Shown piece by piece: positions 1-8,925 of a DNA stretch of 42,946 nt; position 1 is the first letter of the stretch, and each line of letters starts with the position of its first letter. Position numbers and translations under genes: made by a program. The notes below the pieces were generated by a model. It did not search any database. It was not told the DNA's origin and worked only from the letters and a program-made list of their open reading frames with translations. Source of the DNA: JAGLTN01 sp035403325 (GTDB lineage: Bacteria > Planctomycetota > Phycisphaerae > Sedimentisphaerales > Anaerobacaceae); NCBI GenBank assembly GCA_964492365.1, contig CAZBKA010000005.1, positions 1 to 42,946 of the forward strand. Direction: 5' to 3'.

Positions 1-109
1 ATTTATAAAAAAACGAAGGGGGGCAATGAAAAAAATCAGGCGGGTAAACAGAATGGAACCGAAACTGTACTTTGGGGCCAGGGCAATTTGATAAATTTGT
101 CATACCTGA

Positions 110-265
110 TTACGCCTTAGCAGGTACGGCAACTTGTTTTTGGCGAGTCTCTTGGGAATCAGAACTCCGCATCCAATTATGGTAGCCAACTAAATATTCA
201 TTTTGCGCATTAGAAAGCTTTGCTTCTATTTTCTTATACGTTCCCTGTTTTTCCTTGGTTTCCAT
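110..265 (-). CDS. Small hypothetical protein (51 aa)
   Basis: This is an unrecognised small protein, very hydrophilic and rich in Lys, Gln and Glu, with no signal peptide or membrane segment. The sequence starts METKEKQGTYKKIEAKL and ends VAVPAKA. It is supported by a good ribosome binding site (AAGGAG, 7 bases before ATG) and by a promoter-like pair upstream (TTGTAT, 17 bp, TATACT). It lies on the same strand as the integrase, so it probably belongs to the same integrated element. The N-terminal half could form a helix. No function can be assigned. It is short enough that chance cannot be excluded, but the promoter and binding site together make a real gene likely. Confidence 0.55.
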   Translation of the reverse strand: METKEKQGTYKKIEAKLSNAQNEYLVGYHNWMRSSDSQETRQKQVAVPAKA

Positions 266-297
266 AAAACTCTCCTTATTAACATTCTATCGCAGAT

Positions 298-326
298 AGT
301 ATACCAAATAACCACCTGTTATACAA
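298..326 (-). promoter_or_regulatory. Sigma-70-like promoter for the 51-aa ORF
   Basis: On the minus strand TTGTAT (321-326) is followed after exactly 17 bp by TATACT (298-303). The start codon of the small ORF lies about 33 bases downstream. The -10 is close to consensus and the -35 is weaker. Confidence 0.45.
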
Positions 327-627
327 GACGTTAAAGTGATTTTCGAAGCCTACTCGACGATTAGAGGCCTATTTGGCCACAGCAAAAAAGGTTTGTCAAG
401 TAAAATTTTTATATTTTCCCCAAAAATTTAGACCGGCAACAGTAATTTTTCATCAAAACAAATTTACTTGCTTGACCATTTTCATGTTACATTTTTTCTG
501 CTTCAGGGCAAATAATAAAAATAAAAATGAGGCTTTAGCTCACGTCACATAACTCATTGCAAAAAAAATATAGCTAAAGTATCCGTGTTTTCTGGCTTCA
601 AACCGCATATCCAAAAATAATAACTAT
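327..627. other. Gene-free stretch downstream of the integrase
   Basis: I see no gene here. An 8-bp inverted repeat (CTTTAGCT at 533-540, AGCTAAAG at 572-579) lies downstream of the integrase stop. Read on the minus strand it is followed by a T-rich run, so it may be a weak terminator for the integrase. The rest is AT-rich without clear structure. Confidence 0.3.
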
Positions 628-1887
628 TTACCCTAATTTCCTCGCTGCTTCGTCGGCCAGTCCCTGATTTCGTTCGGCATAGATGGCTGTAGCACTCATA
701 TTTGAATGCCCTAATAAAGCACCAGCAGTTTCATAATTAAACAGTTTCCTTGCCTTTGTAGCGGCTGTATGGCGAAGCTGATACGGTGTCCATTTAGGCA
801 TTTCGACATCCGGATCACCGCCCCTTGCCTTAATATCATTTCGGGCCGCTCTTATGGCTTTGCGAACAGAGTTTCCGTATGTTCCACTCACAAAAGAATT
901 TCCCGGCTGTGTCAGAGGTGATTCTTTACGATTAGTACCTGGGCTGTTTCCATAGTTCAAGGGAGTTTTACGGTCAGTGTGGAGCTTATCCAATCGCTGT
1001 TTTTCAGATTCTTTAGGCGAAAAGCAATAAGCCTGACGATCTCTTAACAAATAAGGCATTAATATCTGCTGTCCTCTGGGGCCGATTGAGATAATTCGAT
1101 TTTTTCCTCGATATTGAGTCTTATGACTTTCGGGGCAATAGTGCCAAATAGATTCGCTTCTATCTATATCACATGGTCTCATTGTTACAAGTTCCCCTGG
1201 CCGCATACCGGTAAGAAGTTGCAATTCAACCATTGTCGCTACAACAGGTGTCATGTATTCAAGAGCTTTATAGACATGTTCTTCACTGACTGGTTTGACT
1301 GGCACCCTTTCTTTGGCAGTTGTTCTACCCTTGCGAAGTCCTTCGATAGATGACAATGCATGGTACAATACTGATGAGGTTACCTCGCGGCTGACGGCCC
1401 ATCTGAACATTCTTTTGACCCTACCGATTCGTTGGTTAATCAGCGATCTGCACCAACCAAGTGTAACTATATACTCTCTTAGTGCAATGAGTTTCAATGG
1501 TCCAAACTCCTCAATAGACAAGTTGCCGTAATGATCTACGAGCGGCTTAATGGAATACTCAATCTGTTTGGCCTCTTTGCCAGGTGTGCCATTTTCAGTT
1601 TTGTAATAATCGCGTACATATTCCATATAGCATTTGCACAATTCAGCAATAGTCTCAATTTTTTCCGAGGATGGGTCTTGCTGAGAAGAAAAAACCGCTT
1701 TGGCCAAAAGCATTTTAGCGCATTCAACTGCCACATTGTAGTTTTTCGTAGCCATTGATGAGCCGAAAGGTTTAAGTGCACGTGCCTTTGTTTTTTCTTC
1801 TCCGGGGAGTTGAACTTTCCACCAATACCGGTTGCCGTTTTTGTAAATTGTTCCTGGAAGTTCATGTTTTGCTGCTTTCTTTGCCAT
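628..1887 (-). CDS. Tyrosine recombinase / integrase
   Basis: This is a site-specific recombinase of the phage-integrase family that would excise and integrate a mobile element through a covalent 3'-phosphotyrosine intermediate. The 419-residue protein has an N-terminal DNA-binding (SAM-like) region followed by the catalytic domain. The catalytic Arg is in TGMRPGEL (R229), the second Arg in PYQLRHTAAT (R372), the His in LLGHS (H394) and the nucleophile in AIYAE (Y403). The usual His of the HxxR box is Tyr here (YQLR), a substitution I believe other integrases also carry. The start has a GGAGA ribosome binding site. The gene begins 116 bp from the 3' end of a tRNA-Phe gene, a classic attachment site, so the element should extend leftwards off the window. 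Intact by all visible criteria. Confidence 0.93.
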   Translation of the reverse strand: MAKKAAKHELPGTIYKNGNRYWWKVQLPGEEKTKARALKPFGSSMATKNYNVAVECAKMLLAKAVFSSQQDPSSEKIETIAELCKCYMEYVRDYYKTENGTPGKEAKQIEYSIKPLVDHYGNLSIEEFGPLKLIALREYIVTLGWCRSLINQRIGRVKRMFRWAVSREVTSSVLYHALSSIEGLRKGRTTAKERVPVKPVSEEHVYKALEYMTPVVATMVELQLLTGMRPGELVTMRPCDIDRSESIWHYCPESHKTQYRGKNRIISIGPRGQQILMPYLLRDRQAYCFSPKESEKQRLDKLHTDRKTPLNYGNSPGTNRKESPLTQPGNSFVSGTYGNSVRKAIRAARNDIKARGGDPDVEMPKWTPYQLRHTAATKARKLFNYETAGALLGHSNMSATAIYAERNQGLADEAARKLG

Positions 1888-1956
1888 TTTTTGTCTCCGT
1901 AAAACATTTAAAAGTTATAAAAAAGGTTATACGGCACGAAAAAACTTGAAAAGGGC

Positions 1957-1998
1957 AAAAAATAAGCCCTCGTAAGTGCTTATCTTACAAGGGCTTAT
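1957..1998 (-). terminator. Rho-independent terminator of tRNA-Phe
   Basis: On the minus strand a 15-bp stem with one mismatch (ATAAGCCCT...AGGGCTTAT arms at 1962-1976 and 1984-1998, loop 7) is followed directly by a run of T. It sits 5 bases downstream of the tRNA-Phe 3' end and before the integrase start, so it ends tRNA transcription and insulates the integrase. Confidence 0.85.
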
Positions 1999-2003
1999 GA
2001 AAA

Positions 2004-2076
<73 letters not shown>

Positions 2077-2093
2077 GGCTTTCGAAAACGATC

Positions 2094-2122
2094 AATTTAG
2101 CAAAAAGCAATTGATATTGCAA
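2094..2122 (-). promoter_or_regulatory. Promoter of tRNA-Phe
   Basis: Minus-strand TTGCAA (2117-2122) and TAAATT (2094-2099) are separated by exactly 17 bp and lie 18 bases upstream of the tRNA 5' end, which fits a sigma-70-type promoter with a short leader. Confidence 0.5.
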
Positions 2123-2186
2123 GAAAAATAGACAATAATCTTTATTGCTAAATTATAAAACATAAAAATATTACGGTAAAGAGGTT

Positions 2187-3041
2187 ATGAATAATAGCGT
2201 AAAAGTGGCTGTATTGGTGGAAAACACGGCTGAGGGACGAAATATCTGCGGTGAGCATGGATTGGCGTATCTGATTGAAATTGGTGATGAGAAAATACTT
2301 TTTGATGCAGGGCAGACAGATCTGGTGGTTAAAAATGCTTTGGCGTTGGGGAAGGATCTTTCAAATCTGGATGGGATTATTTTGAGTCATGGTCATTATG
2401 ATCATACTGGCGGGCTAAATGCAGTGCTGGATCAGTTGGCAGGGGAGGTTGAAATTTATCTGCATCCGGCAGCTTTGGGGGCTAAATATAAACTTACGGC
2501 TGATGGTGAATCTGTTGATATCGGTATGAGTGACAAGGCTATTGAAAGTATTAAGACAGGTAGAAATATCAAAAATTGCCGATGGACCGAGAAGCCTACA
2601 AGGATTGCGGAGGTTTTAACTGTTACAGGGGGTGTGCCCAGGAAAACTGATTTTGAAGACAGCGGCGGAGCATTTTACATTGATAGCGATTGCAGAGAAA
2701 AAGATATCATTGCTGACGACCAATCGTTGTTTTTTGAAAGCAAAGACGGGATTGTTGTGATTTTAGGTTGTTGTCACTCGGGGATTGTTAATACGCTTGA
2801 ATATATTTCTGGGCTTTGCGGATGTGATAAAATATACGCGGTTATTGGGGGGATGCATTTGCTGCAGGCTAAAGATAAAAGGCTTGAGAAGACGGTGGAG
2901 GTTTTCAAAAAATATGATGTGCAGATGATTGGGCCTGCACATTGTACGGGAATGAAAGCGGTTGCTAAATTCTGGAATGCGTTGAATGGGAAATGCGTAG
3001 AATGCAATGTCGGTAGTAAGTTTGAATTTGAATTGGAATGA
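2187..3041 (+). CDS. MBL-fold metallohydrolase (COG1237-like)
   Basis: This is a metallo-beta-lactamase-fold enzyme with the binuclear metal site HxHxDH visible as SHGHYDHTGG (H68, H70, D72, H73). Further metal-ligand candidates are in GCCHSG and GPAHCTG near the C-terminus. At 284 residues, with an early LFDAGQ motif, it resembles the COG1237 group, which includes the archaeal enzyme that makes the dihydropterin-ribofuranosylaminobenzene 5'-phosphate precursor of methanopterin. Substrate cannot be read from sequence, and many members of this group are uncharacterised. There is no signal peptide, so it is cytoplasmic. A GAGG ribosome binding site lies very close to the ATG. It appears to be a single-gene unit: the tRNA upstream is divergent, and a 560-bp gap follows. 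Confidence 0.85.
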   Translation: MNNSVKVAVLVENTAEGRNICGEHGLAYLIEIGDEKILFDAGQTDLVVKNALALGKDLSNLDGIILSHGHYDHTGGLNAVLDQLAGEVEIYLHPAALGAKYKLTADGESVDIGMSDKAIESIKTGRNIKNCRWTEKPTRIAEVLTVTGGVPRKTDFEDSGGAFYIDSDCREKDIIADDQSLFFESKDGIVVILGCCHSGIVNTLEYISGLCGCDKIYAVIGGMHLLQAKDKRLEKTVEVFKKYDVQMIGPAHCTGMKAVAKFWNALNGKCVECNVGSKFEFELE

Positions 3042-3619
3042 GTTTTAAAAGATAGTTTTTGGGTGACGCAAAATGACAGGTGGGGTATTTTTAGGGTTTT
3101 AAAAATTGGGGGATGAGGTAGGGAATGGGCTAAATTTGGCTGATAATCGGGGTATGAGGTGTTTTTAGGGGGTTAAAATCGGCTCTGGGGTGCGCGTAGT
3201 GGGAGATTTGGTGGTTAAAAAATTGCTTTTTTTATGGTTTTTGATGGTTTTTTACCCATTTTTTCACCTTTTTGATCAAGTTTTTACTCGTTTTTGTTGT
3301 CGCAAATGATACGTACTTGCGTGGATGATTGATTTTGTGGGTTAACATTGTAGAGGGAGTATTGATGGGGAATGGCCTTGCGGTTCATCGGGGGGATTTG
3401 AACCATGAAGATTGCGAAGATGCATGAAGGGGTGAAGGGTGACATTGGTTTATCGGGAGTGGGAAATTACAAATTATGAATGAAGAATTATGGAGTAGGT
3501 ATTTAAGATGTCAGGGGGATGTGTTAAAATTTTTTAAAATTTCGAGAATTTTTATGCCAATGTTGCTGGTTGGATTGTTTTATAGGTGACGGCTGTTTGT
3601 TATTTTGGGATTTTGTTTG
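3042..3619 (+). other. Long intergenic region upstream of the ECF sigma gene
   Basis: I see no convincing gene in this ~580-bp gap. It is very G- and T-rich on the + strand. It contains the phased T-run tract at 3227-3295, an inverted repeat (CGCAA at 3301-3305, TTGCG at 3317-3321), and a second cluster of A/T runs at about 3524-3555 close to the sigma gene. A 20-codon reading frame at 3364 has a ribosome binding site but no other support. The region is probably regulatory for the sigma operon. Confidence 0.4.
3227..3295. other. Helically phased T-tracts (predicted curved DNA)
   Basis: Seven runs of five to seven T are centred near 3230, 3240, 3250, 3261, 3271, 3283 and 3293, that is 10 to 12 bp apart. 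Runs of A/T in phase with the helical repeat are the known signature of intrinsically bent DNA. The tract lies about 330 bp upstream of the sigma factor gene. Confidence 0.6.
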
Positions 3620-4162
3620 ATGTCTGAGGATAAAATACTGGTTGCGCAGGCAAAGCAGGGAAGCAAGGATGCTTTTGGCAGTATTTATAAAAAGTATCGT
3701 GATTATTTGCTTATTCTGGCAGTTGCGCTCTGTCATGATGTAAATGAGTCTGAGGACGCGGTTTGTGATGTTTTTGTCAATTTTGCGGCGAGGCTCGATA
3801 AGTTCGAGTTGACGGGGAGCTTGAAATCCTATTTGTCAACGTGCGTTGCAAATCGTATTCGCAACGGTATGAGACGATGCGATAAAAAGGCAGTGTCACT
3901 AAGTGAGGATTATCCTGTTGAGGCAGATTGTGATGAGCCTATCGATAGAATAATTCTGAATGAGCAGCTTGAAGAGCTGAGTTCAGCGTTGGGGAGTCTT
4001 GTTTATGAGCAGAGAGAGGCTGTGGCTTTACATGTTTACGGCAGGCTTAAATTCAAAGAAATTGCAAAGACATTAGGCATTGGAGCAAACACCGTCAGGG
4101 GCAGATATCGTTACGGCATAAAGAAATTACAGTCCACACTAAAGCATGAGGTGGAAAAATGA
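3620..4162 (+). CDS. ECF-type RNA polymerase sigma factor
   Basis: This is a sigma-70-family factor with only regions 2 and 4, the extracytoplasmic-function layout. Region 2 spans roughly residues 15-85 (AFGSIYKKYRDYLLILA, then SEDAVCDVFVNF). Region 4 lies near residues 120-175, with a helix-turn-helix that reads FKEIAKTLGIGANTVRGR. I chose the ATG at 3620 because GGGA lies 9 bases before it. A TTG at 3605 would add five residues but has no good binding site. The stop overlaps the next gene by 4 bases (ATGA), so the two are translationally coupled. The partner carries a single membrane helix, so it may act as the membrane regulator of this sigma factor. Confidence 0.9.
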   Translation: MSEDKILVAQAKQGSKDAFGSIYKKYRDYLLILAVALCHDVNESEDAVCDVFVNFAARLDKFELTGSLKSYLSTCVANRIRNGMRRCDKKAVSLSEDYPVEADCDEPIDRIILNEQLEELSSALGSLVYEQREAVALHVYGRLKFKEIAKTLGIGANTVRGRYRYGIKKLQSTLKHEVEK

Positions 4163-7100
4163 AATCAGATGAAAAAATAAAAAGAATGTTCGGCGAGTGT
4201 GAAATCAGCGTCAGCAGTTGTGTAGATGATGATATTATGGCAAAGGCGTTGGTAGCATTTAATGGCGGTGAGGTGATGGTTTCGCAGAGAGTCGGGTATA
4301 TTTGCTGGGGACGGTTTATTAAAAGGGTTTCGGTTGCGGCTATTATTTTGATTGTGTTGTTGGCTGGGTATGTTTCATTAGTTGATTTTGAAAGCGAGCA
4401 TGAGGTTAAATATAGTCAGCAGTCAGGGCAGAGTGAAAATTCGGCTGAGGTGAAGGTGACAGAAGATGCGGTGCGGCTGGACGGGATTGGTGCGGAGCTG
4501 GAAAAAGTTGAGAAGATGTTTGCTATAGCTGATGTTGGGGGTCTCATTTCTGCTCTTGATAGTGATTTTATAGAGGTTAAAACGGCTTGTGCGAATTACC
4601 TTGGTGAGCTTGGCAGTGAGCAGGCAATTGAGAGATTGCAGAGGTTAAGTGATGAATTTAAGGGCGATAGTGAAAATAATGTATTTGCGGCGGCAGTGAG
4701 AAAAATTAAGGAGTTGAACTGCGGGGGCGAGTTGGGAACTGAGTCGGTTAGTGAGGATATTGCTATTGTAAAGAGTGATGTTAATGAGCTAAAGTTTTTT
4801 GTTGTGAGGGCTGAGGATAATCAACCAATTGGCGGTGCTAAGGTAAAGGTTAAATTTGGTGGAATTAAGCAGGATTATGTCACCGATGCAAACGGGTTTT
4901 GTTCAATTGATTTGGGTAAGGAAAAGGTTGAGAGTCTTAGTATTGGAGTTGAGGCAGAGAAAAGGGTTCCGATGCGAATGTACTGGGGCAAATATGAAAG
5001 GGTTGAAAAGCTGCCTAAAGAATATAGATTTGCTCTGAAAAAAGGGACGGTGATCGGGGCGACTGTTGTGAGTGAGAAAAACGAACCTGTTGAGAATGCG
5101 CAGGTAGTTATATCACTATTTTCTCTTCGCAGTGATGAGCCTGTAGTTGTTATTTTGGAAAAAGCAGTTACCACTGATAAAGATGGAAAATGGGAACTTG
5201 ATATTATGCCCAGTGATGAAGTGATTAATAAAACGGGTTACAATGGATTTGCAATTGCAGTTTCACATAAGGACTATGCAGATACTAGTTACGGTTACGG
5301 TGTGATTGAGAGAAAGATTGGGCCTTTACGTGATAAAAGTGAGGTTATGGTTCTCAGAGAAGGGTTTAAGATTTTTGGTTTTGTTCGAGATGAATACGGC
5401 AATGCTGTGGCTGGAGCTATGATAAGACAGGATAGCTGTATTTCGCACAGACCTACGACAAATACGGATATTAATGGTAGATATGAATTTAACCAGGTTG
5501 GCAGGGGGAAGGTTAGTTTGACGGTAACGGCAAATGGATTTGGGCCTGTAAGTTATAATGCTATTATCTCTGAAGATAATCAGGAGATTGATTTTGAGTT
5601 AAAGCAGGGAGGCAAAATTTTCGGTATTGTTGTCGATGATGACGGCAAGGCTATTGCTGATGCGAGTGTAATTGTGGATACATGGCGAGGGGATGGTTTA
5701 ATTTACTGGAACCAGAAGACAGATGTTGAAGGCAGGTTTTTGTGGTCGGATGCTCCTGTTGATGAGGAGGTGACAATTGAAGTATATAAGGACGGCTATC
5801 AAAGTATTGAACAGGAGGTTACTGCGAAGGAGAGTGAATATGAATTTATAATGTATCCTAAGTTTGTTGTTTTGGGCAAGGTGATCGATGCGGAAACGAA
5901 GGAGCCTATAAAGAAGTTCAGTATAATACATGGAACCCGCTCGCGAGAGGATGAAGAAATAATCTGGCAGGTTAGCAACCAAAGGGAAGCAGAATCCAGT
6001 GCCGGAAGATTTGAGTGTGATGCGCTCTGGGCAGATTACAGCTTTGTTATAAAAGTACAAGCAGAAGGCTACAGCCCCGTAGTTTCGAGAGAGATGCAAA
6101 TAACAGAAGGAAATGCTGAGCTTGAGTTTTTAATGGAAAAGGGAGCGGATATTCTGGGTGTTGTTTATTTGCCGGACGGCAGTGTTTGTGAGGGGGCAAA
6201 GGTTTATATAGTGTCAAAAGGAGAGTATCTTAATTTTTATAACGGAGAAAATTCAGATAAAGCATTTAGTAACAGTTGTCTTAGTGATGAGAGTGGTAAA
6301 TTTCGTTTTGCGGCTGAGGCTGACGGGTATTTGATTGTTGCGGTGCATGAAAAAGGATTTGCGGAAATTGATAATAAAGAATTTTTGAAAACGGGGAGAG
6401 TTGATTTGCAGAAATGGGGCGGAATTGAGGGTGTTGTGTATGACGGAGGTAAGCCGGCAGCGGGACATTATGTGTCCATTGTTACCATGATGGACAATGA
6501 CAGTTTCCAAAGTTGGTATAGAATTAAAAGTGATGATAAAGGTAAATTTAAAGTTGATAAGGCTATTCCCGGAAAAACTGAAATTAATAAATTGTTAGTT
6601 TCAAAAAATGATGAGTGGGAAACAACGGATGGTCAAAAGCTGGAAGTTGAAGTTTTGGCTGGTGAAACTCTGGTTGTAGAGGTTGGCGGTGGCGGAAGGG
6701 CTGTGGCTGGGAAGATAGTTGTGCCTGGGTGGATGGGGCTCAATGATTTTGGAGCGTTTTCTTGTAAGGTGGTTAGTAAGATAGCAGATGATAAGCTGGC
6801 GGAGATATGGAGCGGGTTAGATTTTGCTGAGCCTGCAGATATGGGGCAGATGAGCAGTGATGAACTGTTGAGCTGGTATAAGAGTACGCAATATGAAATT
6901 GAAAGGAAGCTGGAAGAGAAGGGGAAACAGATATTCGGCGATGGGTATGTGGACAGGTTGGCTTTGACAGAAGGTGAAGGTCAGTTTTCGGTTGAGGATA
7001 TTGCTGCGGGCGATTATAAGCTTGAAATGCGTTTTTATGAGAGAGGCAATCATAATTTTGCGGATTGGAGAAAGCTGCTGTTTAAATCTGAATATGAATT

Positions 7101-7602
7101 TACGATGCCTGAAATTACCAGTGATAATATTGGTGAGGTTTTGAATCTTGGTGAAGTTGGTTTTGTTCCTGAGATGAATTTAACGTCTGGAGAGTTTGCA
7201 CCTGAGTTTGAAATCAGAAATATGAGCGGCGAGAAAATCGGGCTGGGGAAGTTTAAAGAGAAGGCTTTGTTTATTTATTACTGGGATCCTCTTGTTGATG
7301 AGACAAGTGAGATGAGAGAGAAGGTTGAAAATCTCAAGAGAGTTTATGAGAAATTAGCGGGCGGAGGCAGGTTTGAAATTCTGTGTGTTTATTATAATGA
7401 TGGGCCTAGAGTTATTGATGAGGTAATGAAAAAATACTGTAAGGAAAACTCTATTAGATGGTGTGTAGGGGTTGGTGATAGTGAATTTTATCGCAGCTAT
7501 GGGATTTATGATGTTTTGATCGGTTGTGATGGGAGGGTGAAACTGGTTAACCCTGAGAATGTTGAGCTTGAGGCAGCGATAGCTGAGGCGGTAGGGGATT
7601 AA
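4159..7602 (+). CDS. Giant membrane-anchored protein: anti-sigma-like start, carboxypeptidase-regulatory repeats, thioredoxin-like end
   Basis: The protein has 1147 residues. Residues 1-55 are cytoplasmic and residues 57-74 form one membrane helix (VSVAAIILIVLLAGYVSL). A short HEAT-like stretch follows (about 110-185). About seven carboxypeptidase-regulatory-like (transthyretin-like) beta modules come next, between about 205 and 820, recognisable by recurring G-x-V-x-D...A-x-V and D-x-x-G-x-F patterns. The last ~140 residues look like a thioredoxin/AhpC-type fold (APEFEIRNMSG, then LFIYYWDP), but the redox CxxC is absent: the aligned spot reads WDPLVD. The gene overlaps the upstream ECF sigma gene, which suggests a sigma regulator whose exported part senses or binds something outside. 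I saw no zinc-binding anti-sigma motif, so anti-sigma activity is inference. Confidence 0.75.
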   Translation: MKSDEKIKRMFGECEISVSSCVDDDIMAKALVAFNGGEVMVSQRVGYICWGRFIKRVSVAAIILIVLLAGYVSLVDFESEHEVKYSQQSGQSENSAEVKVTEDAVRLDGIGAELEKVEKMFAIADVGGLISALDSDFIEVKTACANYLGELGSEQAIERLQRLSDEFKGDSENNVFAAAVRKIKELNCGGELGTESVSEDIAIVKSDVNELKFFVVRAEDNQPIGGAKVKVKFGGIKQDYVTDANGFCSIDLGKEKVESLSIGVEAEKRVPMRMYWGKYERVEKLPKEYRFALKKGTVIGATVVSEKNEPVENAQVVISLFSLRSDEPVVVILEKAVTTDKDGKWELDIMPSDEVINKTGYNGFAIAVSHKDYADTSYGYGVIERKIGPLRDKSEVMVLREGFKIFGFVRDEYGNAVAGAMIRQDSCISHRPTTNTDINGRYEFNQVGRGKVSLTVTANGFGPVSYNAIISEDNQEIDFELKQGGKIFGIVVDDDGKAIADASVIVDTWRGDGLIYWNQKTDVEGRFLWSDAPVDEEVTIEVYKDGYQSIEQEVTAKESEYEFIMYPKFVVLGKVIDAETKEPIKKFSIIHGTRSREDEEIIWQVSNQREAESSAGRFECDALWADYSFVIKVQAEGYSPVVSREMQITEGNAELEFLMEKGADILGVVYLPDGSVCEGAKVYIVSKGEYLNFYNGENSDKAFSNSCLSDESGKFRFAAEADGYLIVAVHEKGFAEIDNKEFLKTGRVDLQKWGGIEGVVYDGGKPAAGHYVSIVTMMDNDSFQSWYRIKSDDKGKFKVDKAIPGKTEINKLLVSKNDEWETTDGQKLEVEVLAGETLVVEVGGGGRAVAGKIVVPGWMGLNDFGAFSCKVVSKIADDKLAEIWSGLDFAEPADMGQMSSDELLSWYKSTQYEIERKLEEKGKQIFGDGYVDRLALTEGEGQFSVEDIAAGDYKLEMRFYERGNHNFADWRKLLFKSEYEFTMPEITSDNIGEVLNLGEVGFVPEMNLTSGEFAPEFEIRNMSGEKIGLGKFKEKALFIYYWDPLVDETSEMREKVENLKRVYEKLAGGGRFEILCVYYNDGPRVIDEVMKKYCKENSIRWCVGVGDSEFYRSYGIYDVLIGCDGRVKLVNPENVELEAAIAEAVGD

Positions 7603-7728
7603 ACGACTTGCTGTGCTTATAATCTGAATGCCTAGAAATGGGTTGTGTTGGTGTTCCTTATATGGGATGTGAATAAAGGTGTGTCTTTAGTAGATATCAT
7701 TGGGAAACATAATTAATCGGAGTTTATC

Positions 7729-8724
7729 ATGAACAATAGATGTTATTCATTAGTTTTATGTTTTTGCATAGCGAGTATTGTTGTTGCTGATGTCTCTGAG
7801 ACGGCGACAGAAATTTTAGAAAATTATAAAAAGGCGATTTCGCAGTTTGATTCAATATCTATGAATATAAGCATGGAATGCGATGTTGATGAAAATAGCC
7901 CTAATAAAAGTTTTTGTCCATACAAAAGAGATTTTATTTTTAGAACAGACGGCAACCGTGTTGAAATAGTGGGGGAGAAAACTATTTTTAGCGAAGATGG
8001 CAGTGTGGATTTGATTAGAAGTATGGTTATAAAGAATATTATTGACGGTAAGCTTTGTGCTAATGTTATTAATAGTAGTTTAAAATCAAAATCACTCAAA
8101 GGTGTTGCGATAAGCGAAAACTGTGACAAAGAACGACAAATTATATTTGATAGCTATGAATATGGCAGCCCATTGTTTTCAAGAGTTTACGGAAATGGTC
8201 AGCAAAATATTTATCAGTTGCTAAGTTCATCAGCAAATTTGAAATTGCTTGAAAAAACAGAATTGATTGATGGTGTTACATGTCGTGTCTTAACTGCTGA
8301 TACCAAATATGGCAAAGTTGCCGCATGGATTGCTCCTGAAAAAAATTACAATGCTTTAAAATGGACCATTAATAAAACACAAGGGGCCTATATTGATGAT
8401 ACGAAGATGACTTCTGGTTCTGTGGTTATGGTATTTGATTCAGTTAAAACTCAAAAGACAGGTAGTGTTGATATCCCTGTTGAAGGGCTTTTAACTCTCA
8501 CTTATAATGAAAATGATGAAGTTCATTTTATAACAACCAGCTACAAAGTAACCAATGTCCAGTTAAAACCTGACTTCAATTCTTTGCAAGCTTTCAAGAT
8601 TGATTTTCCTGATAATACAAGAGTTTTTGTTGAGGGTGCCCCTGTCGGAATAAAATATATCTGGAAAGATGGTAAAGTTCAGCCTCAAGATGTTGATATG
8701 ACACTTGAGAAAATTAACAAATAG
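7729..8724 (+). CDS. Secreted protein, LolA/outer-membrane-lipoprotein-sorting-like
   Basis: The 331-residue protein begins with a signal peptide (NNRCYSLVLCFCIASIVVA, cleavage before DVSE). The mature part starts with TATEILENYKKAISQFDSIS and continues as alternating strands. This opening resembles the planctomycete proteins annotated as outer-membrane lipoprotein-sorting (LolA-like) or as DUFs. I do not recognise it with certainty. No catalytic motif is visible. The gene stands alone, 126 bp after the giant sigma-linked protein and before a broken membrane-protein gene. Confidence 0.6.
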   Translation: MNNRCYSLVLCFCIASIVVADVSETATEILENYKKAISQFDSISMNISMECDVDENSPNKSFCPYKRDFIFRTDGNRVEIVGEKTIFSEDGSVDLIRSMVIKNIIDGKLCANVINSSLKSKSLKGVAISENCDKERQIIFDSYEYGSPLFSRVYGNGQQNIYQLLSSSANLKLLEKTELIDGVTCRVLTADTKYGKVAAWIAPEKNYNALKWTINKTQGAYIDDTKMTSGSVVMVFDSVKTQKTGSVDIPVEGLLTLTYNENDEVHFITTSYKVTNVQLKPDFNSLQAFKIDFPDNTRVFVEGAPVGIKYIWKDGKVQPQDVDMTLEKINK

Positions 8725-8814
8725 ATTAGTGAACTCAAAAAATAGATATGTTTGCTTTTTAATGTACTTAGTATAGGGAGCTTATTTTTAGGCATGTGCT
8801 TGTTTGGGGCGTTC

Positions 8815-8851
8815 GTATTTATTTTGTTTTCTGTTTTGTATCGAGGTTTGA
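8815..8851 (+). repeat. 37-bp direct repeat, copy 1
   Basis: Bases 8815-8851 match 8889-8925 at 34 of 37 positions. The unit starts GTATTTATTTTGTTTTCT and ends GGTTTGA. The repeat lies inside the broken MauE-like gene and explains its frameshift. Confidence 0.85.
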
Positions 8852-8888
8852 TATCACTAACGTCCTTACCTGTTCAATAAATGAACAA

Positions 8889-8925
8889 GTATTTATTTTG
8901 TTTTCTATTTTGTACCGTGGTTTGA
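8889..8925 (+). repeat. 37-bp direct repeat, copy 2
   Basis: This is the second copy of the 37-bp unit, offset by 74 bp from the first, with three substitutions. The reading frame that continues into the CGCF motif starts from this copy. Confidence 0.85.

Noticed and set aside
26..91. A 21-codon frame with a strong AGGGGGG ribosome binding site at the left edge
   Set aside because: It is very short, has no promoter visible within the window, and gives no recognisable product.
3364..3426. A 20-codon frame after GAGGGAG upstream of the sigma gene
   Set aside because: Too short and without family resemblance; probably chance in G-rich DNA.
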